From positions 248,001 through 312,000 of the forward strand of contig NZ_PPHG01000025.1 in NCBI RefSeq assembly GCF_002904295.1: a stretch of DNA of 64,000 nt, given 5' to 3'. Source of the stretch: Amycolatopsis sp. CA-128772. GTDB lineage: Bacteria; Actinomycetota; Actinomycetes; Mycobacteriales; Pseudonocardiaceae. Position 1 is the stretch's first letter. Every line of letters begins with the position of its first letter. A program made the translations under genes and the position numbers. Shown in pieces: positions 34,923-41,557 of the stretch. The notes under the pieces are model-generated. The model was given only the letters and a program-made list of their open reading frames with translations. It was not told the DNA's origin and ran no database searches.

Positions 34923-36052
34923 CGATCTGCGTGATCTCGCCGTTCACCGGCCTGGCCGGGGACATGCTGCTCGCCGCCCTCGTCGACGCCGGCGCGCCGC
35001 TGGACCGCGTCCGGTCCGCCGTCGCCGGCAGCGGGCTGACCGGGTGGGACCTGCGGGTGGAGGCCCTGCTCACCCACGGCCTGACGGCGGCCCGCGCCCT
35101 GGTCGACGTCACCGACGACGCCACCAGCCGTCCCGCGGCCGAGCTGATCGCGATGGCCGGGCGGGTCGAGCCCGCGCCGGTCGCGGACCGGGCCGTTGCC
35201 GCGCTCCGCGCGATCGCCGAAGCGGAAGGCCGGCTGCACGGGGACGCACCCGAACGCGTCCACCTGCACGAACTCGGCGGGCACGACACGCTCGTCGACG
35301 TCATCGGCGTCTGCGCCGCGCTGGCCGCCCTCGAAGTGTCCACTGTGTACTGTGGCGCACTGCCCCTCGGCACGGGCTCGGTCCGCACCGCGCACGGCCT
35401 GCTCCCCTGCCCCGCCCCCGCGACCGCGGCGCTGCTGCGCGGCGCGCGGACGGTCGGGAGCGACCTCACCGGCGAGACCGTCACCCCGACCGCGGCCGCG
35501 CTGCTGAAGGCCACCGGCGCCCGGTACGAGCCGCCGCCGGAGTTCCGGCTGCTGGCCACCGGCTACGGCGCCGGCACCCGGTCGCTGCCGGACCGGCCGA
35601 ACGTCGCGGTCGTGCACCTCGGCGAGCCGGTGGACGCCGGGCACCGCACGCTCGTGGTGCTCGAAACGAATCTCGACGACGTCACCGGCGAAGTGCTCGG
35701 GCACGTCGTCGGCGAGCTCCTGGCGGCCGGCGCGCTCGACGCGTGGATCAGCCCGGTGACGATGAAGAAGGGCCGCCCGGCCCACGTCCTGCACGTGCTC
35801 GCCGCCCCGGAGCACGCCGCCCGGCTCGGCGAGCGGGTCCTCGCCGAAACCGGCAGCCTGGGGCTGCGCGAGTATCCGGTCCGCCGCACCGCGCTGGAGC
35901 GGGAGACCGAAACGGTCGACGTCCTCGGGCGGCCGGTGCGGCGCAAGCGCGGGCCGCACGGCGCGAAACCCGAGCACGACGACGTCGTGGCCGCCGCGCG
36001 CGAACTCGGCCTGCCGGCGCGGGTCGTCGCGACGATCGCCGCGGGGCGCTGA
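34919..36052 (+). CDS. larC: LarC, nickel insertase for the pincer cofactor (single uninterrupted chain)
   Basis: 377 residues of the DUF111/LarC family: SPFTGLAGDMLLAALVDAG at the N-terminus, VHLHELGGHDTLVDVIGVCA, then GETVTPTAAALLKATGARY and LVVLETNLDDVTGEVLGHVV, and MKKGRPAHVLHVLA. LarC inserts nickel into the dithio-dicarboxylate nucleotide in a CTP-dependent step. In Lactobacillus plantarum the gene is split by a programmed frameshift; here it is one open frame. It overlaps both neighbours. Confidence 0.92.
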   Translation: MTICVISPFTGLAGDMLLAALVDAGAPLDRVRSAVAGSGLTGWDLRVEALLTHGLTAARALVDVTDDATSRPAAELIAMAGRVEPAPVADRAVAALRAIAEAEGRLHGDAPERVHLHELGGHDTLVDVIGVCAALAALEVSTVYCGALPLGTGSVRTAHGLLPCPAPATAALLRGARTVGSDLTGETVTPTAAALLKATGARYEPPPEFRLLATGYGAGTRSLPDRPNVAVVHLGEPVDAGHRTLVVLETNLDDVTGEVLGHVVGELLAAGALDAWISPVTMKKGRPAHVLHVLAAPEHAARLGERVLAETGSLGLREYPVRRTALERETETVDVLGRPVRRKRGPHGAKPEHDDVVAAARELGLPARVVATIAAGR

Positions 36053-36846
36053 TGGACGGAACCCGGCTCGTCACCCACCTCGCCGGTCTCGGCCGCCTCG
36101 CCGTGGCGTTCTCCGGCGGCGCCGACTCGGCCCTGGTGCTCGCGGCCGCCGTCCGCGCCCTCGGCCCGGCGGACGTCCTCGCGGTGACGGCGAACTCGGC
36201 CAGCCTGGCCGCGGCGGAACTGGCCGAGGCGAAGGGGATCGCGTCGGATCTGGGCGTCCGGCACCTCACCCCGCCGACCGCCGAACTGGCCGAGCCCGGC
36301 TATGCGGCCAACGGCCGCCGGCGCTGTTATTTCTGCAAGACGACCGTGCTCACGACCATCGCCGCGGTGGCCACCGCCCACGGCTTCCCGGCGCTGGCCA
36401 CCGGCACGAACGCCGACGACGCCGCCGACCCGTTCCGCCCCGGCATCCACGCGGGCGACGAACTCGGCGTGCACACCCCGCTGCGGACGCTCGGTCTGTC
36501 CAAAGAGGACGTCCGCGCCCTCGCCCGGCAGTGGGGTTTCCCCTGGGCGGGCAAACCGGCCGCGCCCTGCCTGGCGAGCCGCGTCCGCTACGGCATCCCG
36601 ATCACCCCGGCCACCCTGGCCCGGGTGGAACGGGCCGAATCGGCGGTGCGCACGATCCTGGCCGCCCGTGGCCGGCCCTCGCGCGACCTCCGGGTCCGCG
36701 ACCTCGGCGGCACGGCCCGCATCGAGCTCGACACCGCCGTGGCCGCAGCCCTCCACGACGACCCGCGCCTGCTCGACGCCGTGCGCGCGCTCGGTTTCGC
36801 GGAGGTCACCGTCACGACATTCCGGTCGGGCGCCCTGAACGACTGA
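36052..36846 (+). CDS. larE: LarE, PP-loop sulfur transferase for the pincer cofactor
   Basis: 264 residues. The PP-loop AFSGGADSALVLAAA lies at residues 18-32, followed by NGRRRCYFCKTTVLTTI, ATGTNADDAADPFRPG and the PCLASRVRYG motif. The cysteine in the last motif corresponds to the sacrificial sulfur-donating cysteine of the L. plantarum enzyme. LarE adenylates the biscarboxylate and replaces carboxylate oxygen with sulfur. It is the last gene of the coupled operon, starting on the last base of the larC stop, and a strong hairpin follows. Confidence 0.93.
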   Translation: MDGTRLVTHLAGLGRLAVAFSGGADSALVLAAAVRALGPADVLAVTANSASLAAAELAEAKGIASDLGVRHLTPPTAELAEPGYAANGRRRCYFCKTTVLTTIAAVATAHGFPALATGTNADDAADPFRPGIHAGDELGVHTPLRTLGLSKEDVRALARQWGFPWAGKPAAPCLASRVRYGIPITPATLARVERAESAVRTILAARGRPSRDLRVRDLGGTARIELDTAVAAALHDDPRLLDAVRALGFAEVTVTTFRSGALND

Positions 36847-36893
36847 CCCTCGCCGACGCCGGCTGACGCGCACGGGACCAGCGTCTCGCCCGG

Positions 36894-36932
36894 GCGCCAC
36901 CACCTGGCCGGGTGTGATCGGCCGGGTGGCGC
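36894..36932 (+). terminator. hairpin downstream of the larE gene
   Basis: GCGCCACC (36894-36901) and GGTGGCGC (36925-36932) form a perfect 8-bp outer stem; inside it GGCCG and CGGCC can extend the pairing. It lies 48 bp after the larE stop and ahead of the next promoter, the right place to end the fucose/lactate transcript. There is no U-tract. Confidence 0.5.
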
Positions 36933-37017
36933 AATCCGTCGGTTTCCGCCCGGTTCGGTGCCCGGCGGTGTTAACTTCCGTCCGTCATCCGCGGCCCGAG
37001 CGAGGTGTGCCATCACC

Positions 37018-37971
37018 GTGACACCGCACATGGACAAGTTCGCCGCCTACCTGCGCATGCTGAAGGACCGCAGCGGGCAGGGCTACGAACGGCTCGGCAG
37101 GCAGGCCGGGGCCAGCGGCTCCAGCCTGCACCGGTACTGCTCCGGCAAGAGCGTGCCCGCCGACTACCGCGTGGTCCACTCCTTCGCCAAGGTCTGCGGC
37201 GCGTCCGCCGACGAGCTGCGCGAGCTGCACCAGCTGTGGGCGCTGGCCGACGCCGGCCGGGCCGAAGAGGAGGCGCCGCCGGCGGCGGAGGTCGCGCCGC
37301 CGCGGCGGCGCCGGCGCTGGTCCGTGCCGGTGGCCATCGCGTTCGTCGTCCTGCTGGCCGGTGGCCTGTTCTGGGTCACCGCCGACGGGTCCGGGGCGCC
37401 GCCCGGCCGGTACGCCGACCGGGTGCTGTTCTCCACCGCCTGCCGGCCGCCGGTGAGCATGGGCCAGCACGACGAGTGCGTCACCGAGGTGCAGAACCTG
37501 CTGGTCGCGGCGCACGGGCGGCTCGCGGTCGACGGCTCGTTCGGCCCGGAGACGCTGCGCCGGGTCACCGCGTTCCAGGTGCTGGCCGGCCTGCCCGCCC
37601 GCGGGGTCGTCGACGAGGCCACCAAAACCGCCCTGTACGACCACCGGACCAGCATGGCCGGCTGGTCGGCGGCCGTGGTCGAGCAGCGGATCCGGGCCGT
37701 GTTCACCGAGACGCCGGACACCGCGGTCGCGATCGCCCGCTGCGCGTCGTTCCTCGATCCGCTGTGGGTGCTGCCGAACACGAACGGCAGCCGCAACTGG
37801 GGCGTCTTCCAGATCTCCGACGGCCGCCTGCTGGAACTGGGCGGCACCCCGCGGCAGGCGTTCGACCCGGTCTGGAACATCGACGCGGCGCACCGCCTGT
37901 GGCGCGCGCACCGCGACTTCCACGACTGGCCGGCCTGCTCGGCGGCCCTGGCGGACCCGCAGTCGCACTGA
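37018..37971 (+). CDS. membrane-anchored HTH protein with peptidoglycan-binding and lysozyme-like domains
   Basis: 317 residues. Residues 5-75 are a cytoplasmic XRE-type HTH (FAAYLRMLKDRSGQGYERLG, SLHRYCSGKSVPADYRVVHS). An RRRRR stop-transfer at 96-100 precedes one membrane helix (102-121). Outside, about 150-208 is a peptidoglycan-binding repeat (VDGSFGPETLRRVTAFQ). Residues 214-317 resemble the actinobacterial lysozyme/SLT fold, but the catalytic Glu of the CES motif is Ala243 (IARCASFLDP), so it is probably inactive. A cell-wall-sensing regulator is a fair reading. GTG 37018 is the better-placed start; ATG 37030 is possible. Confidence 0.78.
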   Translation: MTPHMDKFAAYLRMLKDRSGQGYERLGRQAGASGSSLHRYCSGKSVPADYRVVHSFAKVCGASADELRELHQLWALADAGRAEEEAPPAAEVAPPRRRRRWSVPVAIAFVVLLAGGLFWVTADGSGAPPGRYADRVLFSTACRPPVSMGQHDECVTEVQNLLVAAHGRLAVDGSFGPETLRRVTAFQVLAGLPARGVVDEATKTALYDHRTSMAGWSAAVVEQRIRAVFTETPDTAVAIARCASFLDPLWVLPNTNGSRNWGVFQISDGRLLELGGTPRQAFDPVWNIDAAHRLWRAHRDFHDWPACSAALADPQSH

Positions 37972-37974
37972 ACG

Positions 37975-38017
37975 CGGCCGGGCGCCGGGAACCCCCAGGT
38001 TTCCCGGCGCCCGGCCG
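37975..38017. terminator. strong bidirectional terminator between convergent genes
   Basis: A perfect 17-bp stem (left arm 37975-37991, right arm 38001-38017) with a 9-base loop. It begins four bases after one stop codon and ends five bases before the other. It is GC-rich, with AA/TT at the loop end. This is the strongest hairpin I see in the window. Confidence 0.85.
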
Positions 38018-38022
38018 GTGGC

Positions 38023-38763
38023 TCACACCGTGCCGTTCTCCCACCACCACGAGCGGCCGAGGTCGGCCCGGCTGTCCACGTGCTGGTGGTCGGTGTTGTA
38101 GGTCTCCAGGCCGGAGAACCCGCAGGTCTCGGCCTTCTGGTAGACGGTCTTGTTGGCCACGCCCGGCACGTTCAGATCGGCCGCCGTGCCGTAGAGGTGC
38201 ATGCTGTCGCTGGCCCCGCCGATCTCGGCGTTGTGGGCGATGCTGCGGAACCCGGAGTTCACCGTGATCGGCTTGTTCCCGAGTTTCTTGCGCAACGCCT
38301 CCAGCTTGTACATGCAGCGGCGGGCGTTCTCCTTGGCCGCGGCCGCGCTGACCTTGCCGCCGCTGAACGTGCCGCTGTCGCGGTCGGTGAACTCGCTGAA
38401 GTCGAAGTGCACGGTGGACCCGTCGCTCTGCTCCAGCGCGTTGAGCGCGGCCTGGGTGGCCGGGCCGGCCTGGCCGTCGGCGCCGAGGCCGTAGGCCGCC
38501 TGGAACCGGCGGACCGCGGCCGCCGTGCCGGGGCCGAACTCGCCGTCGATCGAGACCCGGCTGTGGCTCGGCGAGTCGGCCGCCCAGCCCGCGACCCGGA
38601 TCTGGAGTTCGGTGACGTCAGCGCCCGTGCTGCCCTGCGTCAGGGTGCGGGACCACGGGTACGCCTGAGCGGTCCCGGTCAGCAGCAGCGGGCTGACCGC
38701 GGCGGCCGCACCGAGCACCACCGCGCCGCGCAGCACCGTGCGGCGGCTCATGGGGAGAGTCAT
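38023..38763 (-). CDS. secreted M15-family peptidase with peptidoglycan-binding domain
   Basis: 246 residues. A twin-arginine signal (SRRTVLRGAVVLGAAAAVSP) ends near TGTAQA. Next is a peptidoglycan-binding repeat (VSIDGEFGPGTAAAVRRFQA), then a peptidase M15_3 domain with zinc ligands in DSMHLYGTAADL (H-x6-D) and HQHVDS. It should cleave D-Ala-containing peptidoglycan cross-links or be a D,D/L,D-carboxypeptidase in the wall. It follows the GH25 lysozyme gene by 24 bp on the same strand, so the two form a wall-degrading pair. Confidence 0.87.
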   Translation of the reverse strand: MTLPMSRRTVLRGAVVLGAAAAVSPLLLTGTAQAYPWSRTLTQGSTGADVTELQIRVAGWAADSPSHSRVSIDGEFGPGTAAAVRRFQAAYGLGADGQAGPATQAALNALEQSDGSTVHFDFSEFTDRDSGTFSGGKVSAAAAKENARRCMYKLEALRKKLGNKPITVNSGFRSIAHNAEIGGASDSMHLYGTAADLNVPGVANKTVYQKAETCGFSGLETYNTDHQHVDSRADLGRSWWWENGTV

Positions 38764-38787
38764 TCTCGTCCTTTCCTAACGGGGATT

Positions 38788-40101
38788 TCAGCGGTTGGCG
38801 AGCTGGTCGAGGTCGGCCTGGGTGCCGTTGAAGACGTCACCGGTGGCCGGCGCGGGGATGCCGTCGGGGATGGCCGCGTCGGTGTACTGCCACATCAGCC
38901 AGGTCTTCGACCCGGCCGGCAGCGCCGGCTGCGTGACGGACTGCCGGTAGTCGGCGAGCTGCATCGGATAGCCGGACAGCGCCGTGGTGCCGCCGAGGCA
39001 GGCGTCCAGGAACGACTTCTGGGTGTAGATGACCGGAGTCCGGCCGAACGCGGCCTGGACCTTGTCGAGCCACGCCTTCGCGTCGGCGACGGTGACGTAC
39101 GGCGGACAGCCGCCGGAGCCGTCGTCCTTCCACTCGAGGTCGAATACGGGCGGCAGGTCACCGGCGCGCTTACCGGTGTACCCGGTGGCCTTGACGGCGG
39201 CGATGAACCGGTCGGCCTGCGCCCCGCCGGTGCCGGCCGCCGTGCCGGTGTAGAAGTGGTACGGACCCACGGCCAGCCCCGCGTTGCGGGCGGCGGGCAG
39301 GTCGGTGGCGAGGTACTCGTCGGTGGTGTTCAGGCCACGGGTGGCCTTGACGGTCGCGAACTCGACCCCGGACGCCTTCACCGCGCCCCAGTTGATCGGC
39401 GCGCCCCCGGGGTGCTGGTACTTCGCCGTGTCGACGCCGTCGATCGGGTGCCCGGCGGGCTTCGGCGGCGTGCAGTAGGCGTTCCGGCTCGACCAGTCGG
39501 CGACCTTGGCCCAGGTGGTGGGCCCGGCGACCCCGTCGGCACTGGCGTTGACGCAGTGCTGGAACTGGATCACCCGGGTGCGCGTGCCGTCCCCGAACTG
39601 CCCGTCGATCGTCAGCGGCGGGTAGTGCCCGGGCTCCATGGCGAGGTTCAGCCGGCACTGGAGTTCCTTGACGTCCGCGCCGGTGGAGCCGCTCTGCAGG
39701 GTCGGCCGGGCCGTGGAGTGACCGCACACCACGGCCGGCGCGGAGCCGGCCGTGCCCGGCGTGGCGCACTTGCGCGGCCGCGCGGCCCACGAGTTGAGCG
39801 CGGCCCAGGTGTTCGGCCCGACCTGGCCGTCCACGCTCAGCGCGGCGCACCGCTGGAACACGCGCACCCGGGCGTCGGTCGCGGCGCCGAAGGAACCGTC
39901 GGCACCGATCGGCGAGTACCGGCTCGCCTTGGTCGCCAGGTTCAGTTCGCACTGCGCCTCGACGACCGCGGCGCCGGTGGCCCCCTGCTTCAGGGTGGGC
40001 TGGGCGGTGGTGTGCCCGCAGACGGCCACGGGTTCGGCCGCGACCGCGGCTGCGGCGGGGAACACCAGCAGCACCGCGACGGCCAGAGCGAGTCTTTGCA
40101 T
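38788..40101 (-). CDS. secreted GH25 muramidase with two peptidoglycan-binding repeats
   Basis: 437 residues. A Sec signal peptide (to about residue 22, VAAE) is followed by two related peptidoglycan-binding repeats (GADGSFGAATDARVRVFQRC and TIDGQFGDGTRTRVIQFQHC), each with cysteine pairs, and then a GH25 lysozyme domain beginning at PIDGVDTAKYQHPGG. The catalytic acidic pair is in VFDLEWKDD. It hydrolyses the MurNAc-GlcNAc bond of the wall. It is transcribed just ahead of the M15 peptidase. Confidence 0.9.
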   Translation of the reverse strand: MQRLALAVAVLLVFPAAAAVAAEPVAVCGHTTAQPTLKQGATGAAVVEAQCELNLATKASRYSPIGADGSFGAATDARVRVFQRCAALSVDGQVGPNTWAALNSWAARPRKCATPGTAGSAPAVVCGHSTARPTLQSGSTGADVKELQCRLNLAMEPGHYPPLTIDGQFGDGTRTRVIQFQHCVNASADGVAGPTTWAKVADWSSRNAYCTPPKPAGHPIDGVDTAKYQHPGGAPINWGAVKASGVEFATVKATRGLNTTDEYLATDLPAARNAGLAVGPYHFYTGTAAGTGGAQADRFIAAVKATGYTGKRAGDLPPVFDLEWKDDGSGGCPPYVTVADAKAWLDKVQAAFGRTPVIYTQKSFLDACLGGTTALSGYPMQLADYRQSVTQPALPAGSKTWLMWQYTDAAIPDGIPAPATGDVFNGTQADLDQLANR

Positions 40102-40228
40102 GGCGTGAAGGCTGGCAGCGGCCGCGGTCCGGGTCGCCGCTCAGCGCCGGATTCGGGACGCCGGGACGATCCCACCGGCCGGACCAGCGGGAACGCCACC
40201 CCCGTGGGACGCCGGTGGGACGGCCGGC

Positions 40229-41404
40229 CTACGCCTTCGCGGCCATCCCGGTGTCCGGCACCCCGGCGTAGTCCGGCAACTCGACGCCGTTGAGGGCCCG
40301 CTCGATCAGGTCGGGCAGCCACTCGCCGTCGAGCTCGCCACCCTCCAGGCTGCGCGCGTGCAGCCGGCCGATCTCCTGGTTGGCCTCGACGAACGGGCGC
40401 ATCAGCGCCTCGTACCGCGCGAACCCGGCCACCGGGTCCCACCCGGCCGCGGCCAGCTCGCCCGCCAGCAGGTAGGCACCGACCAGCGCCAGGCCGGTGC
40501 CCTGGCCGGACAACGGCGACGAGCTGAACGCCGCGTCGCCGAGCAGCGCCACCCGGCCGCTGGACCACCGGTCCATCACCACCTGCGCGACCTGGTCGAG
40601 GTAGAAGTCCGGGGTGTCGTCCAGGTGCGCGAGCAGCTGCGGGGTCAGCCAGCCGAGGTCGGCCACCCGTTCGCGCAGGAGGCGCTTCTGGGCCTCGACG
40701 TCGCGGTAGTCGATGTCGAAGCCGTCCGCGGTGAAGGAGAACATCGCCATGGCGCGGGTGGCGTCCTGGATGGGCCGCAGCAGGGCCGAGCGCCCGGGCT
40801 CGTGGTAGTCGAGCAGCCAGCGGTCCAGCCCGAACTCGTTGGGCACGCTGTAGAAGGCCATCACGTGCCCGAGGTGCCGGACGAACCGCTCACGCGGCCC
40901 GAAGACCGTCGCCCGCAGCGCCGAGTGCAGCCCGTCCGCCCCGACGACGAGGTCGAAGCGCCGCCGGTCGCCGCCCGCGAAGGTGACGTCGACACCGTCC
41001 GCGTCCTGGGTCAGCTCGGCGATCCGGTCGCCGAAGACGTACTCGACGCCGTCGCGCGTGTCGTCGTGGAGCACCCGGGACAGGTCCCCGCGCAGGATCT
41101 CGATCTCCGAGATGTAGCCGTCCCCGCCGTCATCGTCCGCGCGGAAGGTCTCCAGGATCGTCCCGTCGGCGGCCACGGTGTGTGCCCCGGCGGTCTCGGT
41201 CCGGGCCGCGCGCACCGCGGTTTCGAGCCCCATCCGCCGGATGACCTCCCTGGTCACCCCGCGCGCATCGACGGCCTGCCCACCGGGCCGCAGCCCGGCC
41301 GCCCGTTCGACCACGGTCACCTCGGCCCCCCGCCGGCGCAACCAGTGGGCCAGGGCCGGCCCCGCAATGCTCGCTCCCTGCACCAGAACCCGGATACTGT
41401 TCAT
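40229..41404 (-). CDS. FAD-dependent aromatic monooxygenase
   Basis: 391 residues of a group A flavoprotein hydroxylase. The N-terminal dinucleotide motif reads VLVQGASIAGPALAHWLRRR with ERA after beta-2; the DG fingerprint is DLVVGADGLHSALR and the ribityl motif is VALLGDAAFSSSPLSGQGTG. The family hydroxylates or epoxidises aromatic or polyketide substrates using NAD(P)H and oxygen. GGGGAGCC precedes the ATG. It lies 153 bp downstream of the LAL regulator on the same strand and may be its target. Confidence 0.87.
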   Translation of the reverse strand: MNSIRVLVQGASIAGPALAHWLRRRGAEVTVVERAAGLRPGGQAVDARGVTREVIRRMGLETAVRAARTETAGAHTVAADGTILETFRADDDGGDGYISEIEILRGDLSRVLHDDTRDGVEYVFGDRIAELTQDADGVDVTFAGGDRRRFDLVVGADGLHSALRATVFGPRERFVRHLGHVMAFYSVPNEFGLDRWLLDYHEPGRSALLRPIQDATRAMAMFSFTADGFDIDYRDVEAQKRLLRERVADLGWLTPQLLAHLDDTPDFYLDQVAQVVMDRWSSGRVALLGDAAFSSSPLSGQGTGLALVGAYLLAGELAAAGWDPVAGFARYEALMRPFVEANQEIGRLHARSLEGGELDGEWLPDLIERALNGVELPDYAGVPDTGMAAKA

Positions 41405-41557
41405 CGGCTCCCCCTGCTCACCGGCCCGATCAGTGCCCGGAGCGTACCGGGCGGCGCGGGCACGGCTCAGACGGCTGGATCGGGCGCGGAAGCCTTCCCG
41501 GGGTCGCCCGAGGGGCTCGGATGGCTGCGCACCGATCTGAACGGTCTCCCGCTCGGC

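Noticed and set aside
36327..36554. Small reverse open frame inside larE
   Set aside because: Antisense to conserved PP-loop ATPase sequence; no start signal.
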